DNA of 64,000 bases from Mytilus trossulus (GCF_036588685.1 NC_086382.1:66200929-66264928); one strand, 5' to 3'. Numbered from the stretch's first letter, positions 15,001-25,960 are shown. Numbers and translations: made by a program. The notes: generated by a model from the letters alone, not told the origin.

Positions 15001-17565
15001 ATGACTTTGTGGAAAATCAATCTTATGATTACACAACATCCTTTTTCTTTTATGTTTTAGCTTGATATTTTAGCTACAGCATTGACATCTTGTGGACGAA
15101 GTGATATAGCCAGTGAACTGAGGGACAAAGACCTGGAATACAAACGAAACATGGCTAAAGCAAATAAAAGTATGCACAAGTTATATACATTTGGCATAAA
15201 AACTATGCTTACAGCAAAAACAGTACAAGTTAATGCTTGGTTTTAATATATAGCCAACGAAGCATGATATGAATGGTATAAAGATAAATATAATGGTTTA
15301 CTTTTTTAAAATTGTTATTTGGATGGAGAGTTGTCTCATTGGCACTCACACCACATTTTCCTATATCTATTTATGATATATGCTACAGTCGTAACACTCG
15401 AAAGGCTACTTTTTTTGGCGCCTCAGAGAATATATTCAGGAACAGGGGCGGGGCGTAGATGAAAGGGAAGTTAAGTCGAGATACATTACAAGTGGTAAAA
15501 AGCTTTATTACACTATAATACACAAAGTTGTAAAAATGATATAATTCAAATGCGCGCTTACTTCAGCTCTGGTCACAACCAGCTCACGGCACATCTATAC
15601 AGCTCCACGACATGATATTTCGTCAAATCGCGGGTCATCTGGGATCCTCGTACGACAGTCGCACGATATTTTGAGCATTGTGGCGCTGTCGTATGTCGTG
15701 GGACGAAAATTGGACATTCACCTTTTATGCTCTACGATTTTTTTGTCGCGTCACTGTCTTGTGGCTGTGATGAGAGTGTCTTACAACAGTGTTGGAACTG
15801 TCGTGTGATAAACACATTGTCGTAGGTACCAACATAAACCATTTTAATAAAAAAAAATAATCCTACGACTGTCGCATGACGGTCGAAAGATAATCTCAGG
15901 ACTGTCACACGACACTCGTGATACAGTCGTACAACTGTCTCACGAATACAAAATGTCTTACGATGCTCGCACAACATTGAATGTCTGTCGTACGACAGTG
16001 GTACGTTCGTCGTGCAACATATTTTCGTTTTCTTTAGAGGAATACAATTCAACGGGAATGAATGTTTGGAAAGAACATATAGTCTGCCGGTTAAAGAGAA
16101 TTGTTATTCAACCAGAACGATTACGTTTGGCTTAACTTAATATGCGCCTTGCCGGACTCCAACAAAAGCAGAATATGGTCCTGTTAGCGTTTATTCGAGC
16201 CCGTGAACAGCAAAGGAACTAGCAACACGTCCAACGTTGGTGGGTTAGACCATGGATCGAGCAGCGCCATGTTGGGCAAGATTTGGAGCGGGAATGTGTC
16301 GGTGATTTCGTTGGATTCATGCAGATTGAGCCATGCATGTTTTAAGAGCTTTCGCTGAGAGTCACCCCTCGCATCACTAACCCAATAAATCGGGCCTTCA
16401 TTATATACTTGTAGTTCGGAGACAAACGTGCGAGTGACCCACGACTGTTTTGCGACAGTCGTACAGTACGACAGTGAAACGGAAGTAACACGCGCATCCA
16501 ATGACATGAAAACCTGATAAATAGTCGCAAACAACTGACGAGTGTCGTACGACTGTCGCACGACAGACTTGCGACAAACCAACGACAGTACAATTACATG
16601 TTTGTTCTGTCGTGTACCCATCGTGGACATGTGGTAGCTGATGTGACCGCTCGAAATCTTTTTTAACATTTTGCACAACAGCGCCACGCCAACTATTTAA
16701 TAAACCTTACGTACACGACTCTAAACCGTACGATCTATTGTGACCGGGGCTTTATCAATCACATGATTTGATTTCAATCTCTAAATACGTGAGGTGAAGA
16801 CCAATTTTAATCAAAGCATATTGTATAAAAATCATGCAATTTGTTTCTTTTTTTAAAGATACACTATTAAAACGAGCATTTGTGAAAGTGGCACAGAACC
16901 CTGATGCTGTCAAGAATTGGATGATAATTGCCAGACGATTAGGAGTGGCTGAAGACCAATTAAGAACAATAGATCAAAGTAAACCATCAGTTCAGGAAAA
17001 GTGCTTTAATAGTTTACAGCTATGGCAATCTGTGGTAGGGGAACAAGCCTCTGTCCATCAATTGACAGATCGCCTTAGAAAATGTCGATATCGGCAGCTA
17101 GCACGTAAGTTTAACCAAAAGTTCTGTCAAGTCAAAAATAAAACTGTTTGCATAGATTACCAATGAAATATTAAGGGAACTAATGCCAATGAATTTATGA
17201 AGTTTTATTGTATTTTATTTATAATTTCTGCTTTTCAAAATTATCTTTTGTTATTCGACTATAAATAAAATATGATATTGTTTTGATTATATAGGTATTG
17301 ACGAAAAAAGTGATACAAAATGATTGTTTAAATATTATACTTATTATTAAATTATTGATTATGAATTAAATTTTCGGTTAGTGAAGATCTTATCTAATCT
17401 AATAACAAAAGGTTTAGACAAATCCATCACAAAAATATCTCAGTTTAATAGGAAAATTTATACTTACCATCATGACGCCAATTAGTTTCAGTAGAAGAAA
17501 GTTGCAGTCCAGAGGATGAGTATGTATTCAATTCTTCTTCTCAGCAATCAAATAGACCCGAGTGA
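1..17565 (+). CDS. DTHD1-like protein: acidic N-terminus, coiled coil, ZU5/UPA-like region, two death domains (5' partial)
   Basis: Thirteen exons can be joined in phase: 1-1468, 5759-6209, 6926-7121, 8412-8552, 9045-9227, 9615-9894, 10560-10695, 11195-11741, 12698-12755, 14249-14448, 15061-15169, 16859-17104 and 17492-17565 (TGA). They total 4089 nt, i.e. 1362 residues, open at the left edge. Residues 1-489 are hydrophilic and rich in Asp, Glu, Lys and Asn. Residues 490-639 are an Ala/Glu/Lys coiled coil. Residues about 640-906 look like ZU5 (motifs AIPHCTPRGIPGKEAV and ARVSFTCKP), followed by an UPA-like part (about 907-1134). Residues 1154-1248 form a death domain (EWKMLAQVLNL) and 1257-1338 a second (WMIIARRLGVAEDQLRTID). 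ZU5 plus death domain is the layout of DTHD1, PIDD1, UNC5 and ankyrins. No LRR, ankyrin or membrane segment is visible, so DTHD1-like fits best. The likely role is an intracellular signalling adaptor. Family assignment is inference; the exon structure is read directly. Confidence 0.72.
1469..5758 (+). other. 4.3-kb intron of the DTHD1-like gene
   Basis: AT-rich with no supported coding sequence. It holds one decayed copy of the hammerhead-core repeat (near 1662-1700) and an exact direct repeat, ATTCTATGTAGACTTGATAG and onward for about 29 nt, near 4050-4078 and 5008-5036. Donor is G|GTTAGT and acceptor TTTTTAG|AG. Confidence 0.6.
1662..1700 (+). repeat. Decayed copy of dispersed repeat with hammerhead-like core (copy A)
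   Basis: Reads GAGCGTCAATGATGAGTC and onward, followed by a GTC..GAC stem and AAAAC in place of GAAAC. It matches the better copies near 29915, 43650 and 52505 but has substitutions in both catalytic-core-like blocks. It lies in the first visible intron of the DTHD1-like gene. Confidence 0.5.
9902..10109. mobile_element. MITE with about 43-bp terminal inverted repeats and TA flanks
   Basis: The left end CTGTGGGTTCATTTATTTTC.. and the reverse complement of the right end CTGTGGATTCATTATTATTC.. share about 43 bp, both ending in ACCAATTTTCGTGGA. TA flanks both ends (9900-9901 and 10110-10111), as expected for a TA target-site duplication. At 208 bp with no coding capacity it is non-autonomous; TA duplication suggests a Tc1/mariner-type parent. 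It starts 7 bp after the last base of the exon ending at 9894, so only the GTGAAT donor hexamer and one base separate them. Confidence 0.8.
10745..11065 (+). repeat. Copy of a common mussel-type dispersed repeat
   Basis: Contains the blocks GTTGTCGTTTGTTGATGTG, CCTTTATAGCTTGCTGTTTG and a terminal TGTCTCATTGGCGCTCATAC. The same series of blocks recurs at 39862-40160 and 45695-46020 (plus strand) and near 53955-54375 (minus strand). It lies in the intron after the exon ending at 10695. Confidence 0.65.
13430..13575. repeat. Short repeat rich in self-complementary CCTAAG/CTTAGG motifs
   Basis: TTAGGA and TCCTAA motifs alternate on both strands across 13431-13560, ending GTTTCGATAAACAGGCCCC. The alternating complementarity suggests a foldback or MITE-like element. 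It lies inside an intron of the DTHD1-like gene. Class not determined. Confidence 0.4.
15318..15372 (+). repeat. Fragment of the mussel-type dispersed repeat
   Basis: The block GAGAGTTGTCTCATTGGCAC followed by an AT-rich tail matches the 3' end of the copies at 10745-11065 and 45695-46020. Only this terminal part is present. Confidence 0.5.
15640..16740 (+). mobile_element. Decayed PIF/Harbinger-like element embedded in TCGTACGA-rich sequence
   Basis: This segment is dense in variants of the self-complementary motif GTCGTACGAC (for example near 15648, 15990 and 16545). It surrounds a broken Harbinger transposase N-terminus (16174-16385). Both flanks contain related blocks, TTGTGGCGCTGT near 15677 and the complement of GTGGCGCTGTTGTG near 16675, which may be remnants of inverted ends. 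It lies in the intron between the two death-domain exon groups. Exact borders are not resolved. Confidence 0.45.
16174..16385 (+). pseudogene. PIF/Harbinger transposase, N-terminal fragment with two stops
   Basis: Reading from the ATG at 16174, the frame gives FIRAREQQRN, then a TAG at 16219, then QRWWVRPWIEQR, FVGFMQIEPCMF, a TAA near 16349 and ELSLRVTPRIT. The RWWVRPW block, the F..FM.I.P..F block and R.TPRIT are in the order usual at the start of metazoan Harbinger DDE nucleases. No DDE catalytic region follows. The fragment is dead and sits antisense to the overlapping minus-strand open frame, which I regard as spurious. Confidence 0.6.
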
Positions 17566-19959
17566 TCTCCTTTCCTATTCTGGTGACTGGCTACCTTGTT
17601 GTCTTTCTGTCGTTATTAACAAATTGATGCTTTAAACGGAGAATATTTTCTTTTGTTTGTGCTCAAAATCATAAGTGAAAAATCTAACAAATCGTACTTG
17701 CTGGGCTGGTTATTTTATTGTTTGTATTATACGCTTCTGGTGCAGGCATTTGTCCTGAGTTATAACAGTTAAGTGTATCAAAAGATGCGGGGATTAGTCA
17801 CTTTTTTGTCCCTCAAGTTTAGTATTTCAATAATGTTAGTTCAAATGTGTCAATTTTAATACATTTTGTAGATCAATGATTACAAGTGATTTATCTGCAG
17901 CAGTGAGATACGATTTACATTATTTTGAATGCATTGCATAATATTACCTCTTTACCATATTCATGTACCAACAATTGTTCCATGCCTGATTTCGATTGCA
18001 TGGATTTGATGCATTCGTTTGCTTGTAACACATCCCTTTTTGGTATCTTTTGCTGACCTTTTGTAGCAATAACTAATTAAACATGCAAGACTATTAATCA
18101 TTTTTAACAAATACTAGTGCTGACATATTTAACGTATCTGTGCATGTAGTAATCAAGCATCAAGCTGTTGTGTCTGAGTAAGCGTTCCGGATTAATCTAG
18201 ATGAGCACTAAGACACAGGAGATTACTGTTCACTTATATCTACAATCACACCAATTTGATGATACTGGACTAGTACACGTTGTCTGAACTGAGACACGTA
18301 GTCTGAACTAGTACACGTTGTTATCTGCTGGAGTCGTTATGACTTGTCGTATAGCCACCAAACATCCAGTAGTCCGTCCTTATCACTAATATATATTTAT
18401 ATCATGCCTTTCTTGAACATTCTAATTCGTGAATTTCGCAATGTATTTTTCAGTTTTAAAGGACAAAGTTGATATATGAGGAGGATTGTGCTATTTCACT
18501 TTTGTTGCATATTGCTTCCTATGTATTTACGTATCGTTAGAAAAGTCTGTATGGTACTTCGTGTACACTTGTTCATATACAATCGTCAAAAAAACTTTTA
18601 TACATATATAAGCGTATCTTATTTTTTTCAGGAGAAATTGAGACATTAAGTTGAGGATGTATTGAAATATAGAGTTAGATGCGCAAATTTTCTGTGATAT
18701 CAATATAAATTTGCTGATTATCTGTAATACAGAGTTAGATGTGCTATTTATCTGTGATACCAGAACTAGTCTTACCATTGCATCTGTCTTTTCAGAACTC
18801 TTATATATAAAAACTCCTATACAGACAGTGCAGAATATCTAAACATTTGTAGGAACACCTATCATATATGTATATGATTAAATTATTTCATTAATATGAT
18901 AGTATTGCATAGCAATTTGAATACATTGATGGCCTCCTTTAAATGACATGGATTATTAGAAATAAACATAATTTTGGTATGTATATTCGATGCTTAATAT
19001 TTCACATTACCTTTTTGCTATAGAAAAATGAATGATCCTTTGAAAACATTGAAATTTCATGAATATTTTTTATGAAATCTTAGTTGGATGAGGACTCAGT
19101 GTCACATAGATACACATGTTACAACAATTTGTTGCAATTATTAAATGCTTGCCATTTTGTATGCATTTATTAAATAGTTTATGAATATTTTTTATTTTAT
19201 AATACTTATATTTTTAGAAGTTTATATATCCTATATTAGTTTTCTATATAATTTACATGCTTATTACATGCAATATTTATGACTTTATATAGTTTTATTC
19301 GTGTGAAAGCACCGTACTGTGATATTGAAAAATAAAATGTTGCAATATCTTGATCATAGTTTTCGTTCATATTAAAATTCATTATAACAAGTGTCATCGC
19401 ATTAGACACAGTCGTGTAGAATGTCTTTTACAAAAACCATTCATGTTTTACACTCAAGAATAAAAGCCTCACGTTAACATTTGGTATTTGAAATCTTAGT
19501 ATAGTTTACCTATCGTTTATATCAGTTTTTTATTGGAAATTATAATGAATTTGTTTTATGTATTATTGAGTTGCTTTTCAACAGATCAAAACATGATACT
19601 TAAATAAACAAATCTATATATGTGAGGACGGGAAGATATGATGTCAATAAGAATCTTATGTCATGCCAAAACAACAAATGTAGCTGGAATTTTTTGACGA
19701 ATCAAATATTTGAAATATCCATGTAACCAACCCTGGGCAGACAAGTCTCTGTATTTATTAAGCACCGGTACTGCGTAATCTTTTGAAAGAGTTGTTCGGA
19801 GTACAAAGATATTTCTTCAAATATGGATAAAAATATCCTTGTACTACGAACATGATCCTACATCATATACATATTCTTGCTTAATATTTGCAACAGATAT
19901 ATGTCTGTTACATGTAGAAGTTTTTTAACGGCACATGTAAACAATACCGTACCTTAAAT
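17566..19959. other. Intergenic / possible 3' UTR of the DTHD1-like gene
   Basis: No supported gene. AATAAA occurs at 18961-18966 and near 19331, either of which could end the upstream transcript. Imperfect short repeats occur near 18245-18320 (variants of TAGTACACGTTGT and AGTCTGAACT) and 18660-18775 (variants of AGAGTTAGATG and TATCTGTGATA). Confidence 0.5.
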
Positions 19960-20375
19960 TTATTAAAGCAAGAGTTCCATATGTTGAAGTTGAAATTATC
20001 TCTTCGTAAATTTTACGGACGCCATCACGAGTTGGTTGACCGTTGACCGTTTCACAAATGATATCGGATATGTTCTTAACGTCGTAGCTACAATCCCCTT
20101 CCTTTTCATGAATGTGACCTATCGAATTAGACTTACCGTATTTGTTATTTCATAAGCAACACGACGTATGCCACATGTGAAGCAAGATCTGCTTACCCTT
20201 TCAGAGCATCTGAGACCATCCCTTGTTTTTAGTGGGGTTCACGTTGTTTATTGTTTAGTTTTCTATGTTGCGTCATATGTCTGTTTGTCCTTTTCCTTTT
20301 TAGCCTTGGCGTTGTCAGTTATTTTTCGATTCATGTCCGTCTGGTATCTTTCGCCCTCTTTTAATATGAATGTAT
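19960..20375 (+). repeat. Dispersed mussel-type repeat (second family)
   Basis: Contains GTTGACCGTTTCACAAATGA, GTTTAGTTTTCTATGTTGCG and GCGTTGTCAGTTATTTTTCG. The distal part is repeated in reverse orientation near 44270-44405 in this window. A short open frame inside it is hydrophobic and I treat it as noncoding. Confidence 0.55.
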
Positions 20376-20995
20376 TGTGTTTACAAATCAACATTGGTAA
20401 ATTCTATATTAGCAATGATATTATTGACCACATCCATTATCCAATTGTTTTGTTGTTATACGCCTTTGATTCATAACTTCAAACATTCAAAGGGTACCTG
20501 AAGTATTATATATATCTTACAGCAAATCGCCACTCGTCGTCCGTCAAAAGATTGTTTTAGATGAAAATATATGGACTCTGTACGGAAACAACCCGACCAT
20601 TAACCAAGCCTAAATAGAACTTTCCCCCGAAGAGTCGACACTATAAAAGTATTAACTGTTTAAACATATTTTTACGTGCAAAGGGGAGTAATTGGAATAA
20701 CTTGGAATATTTTACCGTCAGGGAATAAAAGTGTACCAGTACTTGTTTTCCGTAATTAAGATGCCCTACTTACTCAGGTCAATGTATCTGAACAGTGTGA
20801 TTGCACAAAACACAGTATCAACTGAACATACTGTCCCAAACTGAGGGATGAATCAGTTGTAGAAAAATATGAAATAATTTTACATACAGTTTAAAATAAT
20901 GTTTTGAAAATTGTTTAAATTTCGAGTTTTCTAAATACAAATTCAAGCTCAAAAGACGAACATGGGTACACTGTTTTACAAAGCACTATCAAAGT

Positions 20996-22471
20996 GTGTC
21001 GATTTTCAGGCTGAAGAAGATATGTGAAAAAACATTGACCGTTTCACACGTGGATCTGTTAAACAATCAACTTCAAGATCAACTTAAGCAATTGACTGAC
21101 AGCAGTAAAATCATATGTCCAAAATGTACAAGACCTTGCAGAACAAAAGGAACTTTTTGCAAGACAGGCAATCATTGGGTTCATCACAGTTGTCAAAAGC
21201 TATCTGCCATCGAAATAGAGCAAGTGGAAGGCTCGGACGATACAGACACCTATTATACATGCAAGTTATGCGATACACCACTAAAGCAAGTAAGGGGCAA
21301 GGAAAGTATTGAGGAGTCGTTAGCCGAAACCTTACTAATGGAGGAAGTCGAAATTAGAAAAGAGCAATTACAGATTGATTATCAGGAACAAGCACAACAA
21401 TGCCCAAAGTGTGAAAAATCTATGGAAAGAATAGGCTCTGACGTATGCTCAACTTGTAACAGACAATGTCACATGCAATGTATGGAATATATCAACGAGG
21501 AACCCCAATGCTATATATGCACAGCCGCCTCAAGGCAAGACAATCAGACAGATGTGGAATCATCACCTACACAGACTGTCAATATGACCATGCAGCAACC
21601 AGCAAAAAGCCAAAAAGAAGACACAACAACTGCACATAAGGACGCAAAATACAGTGAACTGCGTGCAAAGGAAATAAAATTAAAAAAAATGGAAGATCAG
21701 GTCAAACTACGAGAAAAGGCGGCCCAAGAAGCAAATAACAACAGAACAAAACTGGAATCAAGGTGCCAAGAATTAGAAGCAAGGAACCACGAACTGGAAC
21801 ACACAATCAAGACGCTAGTCCGTAGAATAGAAAGTCTTGAGGTGCAACAAGTGGCAAATGGACAAGTCAATGAGAAGCAACACCACTCACCAAGCGAAAC
21901 AAGTAATCAGAATAGCAGACATGACAATAACAGCAATGATATGGCTGAATACTTCAACCAAAGATTCAAGCGGCTGCACAGGAAGCTTACAGATGTTGTA
22001 TTCGACTGTATTGACAAACACATAGACAACATGCAACTGGATGAGACTACTCTTAGAAGAGAAGACAAGCCAAACATCTCTGTCAACCACAAAACGGAAG
22101 AGGCCAAAACTATATCTGCCGACTACTCGCCAAGAACAATAACAAACTACCAAACTAAACTCCACGGAATACCTCTAATATACAGCCATCCAAACAAGAA
22201 GGCTGCTACAGGAACATGTCAACAGAAATCTGATAACACCCAAAAGATATGGAATGGAACAAAAAAGGCACATGCACAACACCCTGGTCCAAGTGCACCA
22301 TTACCACCAAGACAACACTACTATGTCAGAAGACTGGAGTCACAAATCCCTCCAACGCACCATCCTTTTAATCAACAACCGTTATACAACATGGCAACAG
22401 GTGCAGCTTGTGGAAACAACCCTTTTTTAGTGCTGAGCAATCCCCAACGAAACAACATCAACCAATTTTAG
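20996..22471 (+). CDS. LINE ORF1: PHD-like fingers plus coiled coil
   Basis: About 491 residues. Residues 41-92 carry CPKC..PC...FC..GNHWVHHSC and ..CKLC, a PHD-like C4HC3 pattern. A second Cys/His cluster follows at about 136-175 (CPKCEKSM, CSTCNRQCHMQC, CYIC). Residues about 215-290 are a charged coiled coil (KEIKLKKMEDQVKLREK). The C-terminal 200 residues are polar and Pro/Gln/Asn-rich. No RRM or CCHC knuckle is seen. The listed first codon is GTG and there is no in-frame ATG before the first finger, so the true start is missing or non-AUG. The frame overlaps ORF2 by about 100 nt. The expected role is RNA binding and chaperone activity for the LINE RNP. Confidence 0.8.
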   Translation: MSIFRLKKICEKTLTVSHVDLLNNQLQDQLKQLTDSSKIICPKCTRPCRTKGTFCKTGNHWVHHSCQKLSAIEIEQVEGSDDTDTYYTCKLCDTPLKQVRGKESIEESLAETLLMEEVEIRKEQLQIDYQEQAQQCPKCEKSMERIGSDVCSTCNRQCHMQCMEYINEEPQCYICTAASRQDNQTDVESSPTQTVNMTMQQPAKSQKEDTTTAHKDAKYSELRAKEIKLKKMEDQVKLREKAAQEANNNRTKLESRCQELEARNHELEHTIKTLVRRIESLEVQQVANGQVNEKQHHSPSETSNQNSRHDNNSNDMAEYFNQRFKRLHRKLTDVVFDCIDKHIDNMQLDETTLRREDKPNISVNHKTEEAKTISADYSPRTITNYQTKLHGIPLIYSHPNKKAATGTCQQKSDNTQKIWNGTKKAHAQHPGPSAPLPPRQHYYVRRLESQIPPTHHPFNQQPLYNMATGAACGNNPFLVLSNPQRNNINQF

Positions 22472-25400
22472 ACACTAAGGACAAATCCATCAGCATAGCC
22501 TCATACAACTGCAAAAATATCAAAACATGTGGACACTCCATTAGCGACATTCTACAAGAAAATGACATCATCTTAATTCAGGAACATTGGCTTTTTCATT
22601 CTCAAATACATATGATCTCTGATATCAACTGTAACGTAAACTTTGCAGCCAAGGGGGTGGATATGAACGAACCAATTCTTCCAGTATCCATGCCCAGAGG
22701 AAACGGTGGTGTGGGAATCATTTGGAACACAAATATAAATCATTTCATTAGGCCTCTTGACGACGGATCGGAAAAAATACAGTGTATTGAACTTGAGAAC
22801 TCGGTTAGGCGAATACTGGTTGTTAGCGTGTATCTACCATCAAACGGGAGCAAAAACCATCAAATAGAATATCAAGAGTGCATAGACGAACTGCACGAGA
22901 TATGCCAAAAATACATCAGTACTCACCACATTGTTATAGGTGGAGACATTAACGAAGACCTTAATGCTGGAAAACCAACAAACCAGAGAAAGGAGTACCT
23001 GAAGAAATTTATAAACGAAACTGAATTGAAATTTGATAACATTGGAAATACATTTATAAACTCGAAGGGGTGTGAATGCTCTGAAATTGACTACTTCCTA
23101 CACAACATAACACCAGACATACTAGGGAAGGGAAAGTCAATCCTCAAATGCCAAACCAACGCATCAGACCATTATCCAATCAGTATGAGTATAAACTGGG
23201 AGCATGAGAAACTTGATATGAACCAAAAAACCCGTCCGAAATCCAAAATTAAATGGGATAAGGTAGACAAGGATCTGTATAAAGCAATAACAGACAAAGA
23301 GGCACTGAAGCTGCAAGAAGCAATTATTACAGATTCATTAGAGTCACAAGAAGTAGTTGAGCGGATGAATGATATACTTACAACAGCCTCCCAAAACTCA
23401 TCAGGAAATAAAACAATTTATCAATCAAGACCAAAGCTCAAAGTATGGAATAGTGACATAAAGAACGCCTTAAAGGAAAAACGGTTTACGTACAACGAAT
23501 GGCAAAAAGGTGGGAGACCAAACGACCCAGCAAATCCCCTTACACTCAAGAAAAAGCAAGGAAAAAAGGAATTTAGGAAAGCAGTACGCATAGCAGTAGC
23601 AAGGCAACTGGAGGCAGAAAAAGAGAGCATCATGGAAGCAAGATCTAATAACATGGAGGTCTTCCACAAACTAGTTCAAAAGAACCGCAGGAAGGGAATT
23701 GAACACATACAGGATATACACGTTAATGGCGCCACATACTCGGGAGACAAAGTTATAGAAGGATTTAAGGAACACTTCTGTACCCTGTCTACACTTAAAG
23801 AAGAGGCCTTCAGCAACCCGGAGTACCACTCCCAAGTGGAAATGGAAATAAGCAATATCTGCAAACTGGTAGACCAAGAAACGATACGCCCTGTCATAGA
23901 AAATGATGTCCGTAAAGCTATTTCTACAATAAATAGAAACAAATCCGCAGACTACCATAATATAACCATCGAACATTTCATATATGCTGGAGATAATATC
24001 TTATCCGCCCTTACTCAACTCATCAACATCATATTCTCAGAAGGAGATACCAACAATTCTGAAAATAGGACTGCTTTCTCCTGTATTTAAGAACAAAGGC
24101 AGCAAAAATGATGCATTAAACTACCGAGGAATAACTATTTTACCCGTAGAGAGCAAGATAATTGAGGCCATCATTAGAGATCGGATACAACCAAAAGTAC
24201 AGAAGGTGCAAAACCCAACTCAAAGAGGATTCACCAAAGGATCCTCCCCGATGAATGCAGCCCTACCTGTGGAGGAAATGTACCGAATTCTCCCGGAAAA
24301 AAAGCAAAACGGTCACCTAGTCTTGTTGGACGCAAAAGCTGCCTTTGACACTGTGGTGCACTCACACCTATTCCGCAGGGTATATCATGCTGGGATTCAA
24401 GACAGGACATGGACAATCATTAGGAGTCTTCATCAAAACGCTGAAAGTAGCATAAAATGGTCCGGAAAAACATCAGAGCGTTTCACAGTAGGCATGGGTG
24501 TCAGGCAAGGAGGCATACTGAGTACAGACCTGTACAAATTATACATCAACCCTCTGTTAGACCACTTCCAAAATACAACCTACGGCATGACTATAGGGAA
24601 TATCAACACAAACAACACCGGATGTGCAGATGATATCGCAATATTGAGTACGCAATCAACTGATGCTCAAATTATGGTCAACATGGCCCTTGATTTTGCC
24701 AACTCAGAAGGATACCAGCTGCAGCCAAAGAAGAGTGTAGTAATTAAAATAAGCGGAAACAGCAATAACACCAAAATGGAAGAAGACAACCTGATGATGG
24801 GTAACACACCTATGCCTAATGTCGAGCAGGCTACACACCTTGGGATCATCAGAACTACAACTCGGAAGAACAATATACAAAGTAACACCAACGAAAATAT
24901 AACAAAGGCAAGAAGGAGTGCATACAGCCTACTTGGAGCCGGGTTCCATGGACACAATGGCTTGGACCCTGAATCGCTACTGCATATCTACAAGACGTAT
25001 ATACTCCCTGTCCTACTATACGGAATGGAACTACTAACCCCATCCGGTAAGCCTCTTGAACAACTTGAGATCTTTCAAAAAAGAATTCTTAAACAGATAC
25101 TATCGCTGCCAACAAGATGTCCTGATCCAGCAGTCTACATACTCACAGGAATTCTTCCGGTTGAAGCCCAAATTCAGATTAAGACGCTAACTTTCTTTAA
25201 GAATATCTGCCATCAATCAGAAGAGAGTACCGAGAAAAAGCTTGCCAGGAGACAACTGACAGTCTGCAGTGAGGATAGTAATAGCTGGTTCATACACGTC
25301 AACAAGCTACTACGTCTATACGATCTCCGCGAAGCAAACACCTACTTGGCCAACCCAACAAAGAAAACTCAGTGGATCACATTGATAAAGAACGCTGTGA

Positions 25401-25933
25401 TGAAATACTGGAGCATCAAAACTGTACAAATATCCGAACTTTACTTGGGCCTAAAGTACCTGAGCAGTCAAAACCTCATCAAGGGAAAACTTCACCCAAT
25501 CCTCCAACACAAGAGTCACTCCGCTCTAGACAATAGCAGAATCCCTACCAGATTACGCCTTATTACTGGAACTTATGTACTTCAAACAAAAAGGATTCAA
25601 TTCTACAGACAAGAAACAGACCCGACCTGCCTGCTTTGTGGGTTACATGAGGAAACGCTAGAACATTTTGTAATGCAATGCGAGAAGTTACAGTCCGTTA
25701 GAACGGTGATACTTGAAGAGGTGAATGACATATGGCAAAATGAGATGAATAACACAATAAGATTCCACGACTTGGACATTATAACGCAAATGCAATTGCT
25801 CCTCGACAATGCAAAACTCATCAACTTAAATAGACATAACTCAGCCAGCGTAGCCCGTATGGAAAACCATTCCAGAAACCTGTTCTTCAAGTTGCACATA
25901 AAGAGAAATATACTGTTAGACGAAAAGACTTAG
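22408..25933 (+). CDS. LINE ORF2: APE endonuclease - reverse transcriptase - zinc knuckle (one frame break)
   Basis: The endonuclease (about 22490-23190) has ASYNCKN, LIQEHWL, VSVYLPSNG, IVIGGDINE, SEIDYFL and SDHYPI, i.e. the conserved N, E, D/N, and SDH positions. The RT follows with NYRGITIL, LLDAKAAFDTV (block A Asp), GVRQGGILS and CADDIAIL at 24623 (block C, with Cys in place of the usual Tyr/Phe). A C-x2-C-x8-H-x4-C knuckle lies at 25628-25681. The frame changes by +1 near 24041-24047: the first part otherwise ends at a TAA at 24088, and the rest runs to 25933. The first ATG of the first part is inside the endonuclease. It would nick the target and copy the LINE RNA, but this copy is probably dead. 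Confidence 0.85.
22423..22429 (+). promoter_or_regulatory. Candidate -1 ribosomal frameshift heptamer T TTT TTA
   Basis: In ORF1 frame the codons are CCT TTT TTA GTG, so 22423-22429 reads exactly as X XXY YYZ. A -1 slip continues as TTT TTT AGT GCT, which is the ORF2 frame. That frame is open from 22372, while ORF1 stops at 22469-22471. No in-frame ATG is found in ORF2 before the endonuclease motifs, so a fusion product is plausible. Confidence 0.5.
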
Positions 25934-25960
25934 AGGCACATCGTAGAAGATAAGCTAGCA

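Larger units (their letters stand above)
20990..25960 (+). mobile_element. Non-LTR retrotransposon with PHD-type ORF1 and APE-RT ORF2
   Basis: Two long overlapping open frames in adjacent reading frames encode a finger/coiled-coil ORF1 and an endonuclease-RT ORF2. No LTRs flank them. No poly(A) tail is seen after 25933; a CT/AT microsatellite near 26182 may mark the far end. ORF1 lacks an ATG at its apparent start, so the copy may be 5'-truncated. The clade (CR1/L2- or I/Jockey-like) cannot be fixed by eye. A single frame break in the RT makes this copy probably inactive. Confidence 0.85.

Noticed and set aside
16184-16687. 167-codon minus-strand frame
   Set aside because: The plus strand of the same segment shows recognisable Harbinger motifs in order; the minus frame has none.
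20168-20476. Hydrophobic 102-codon frame
   Set aside because: Lies within a dispersed repeat whose other copy (44270-44405) does not preserve the frame.
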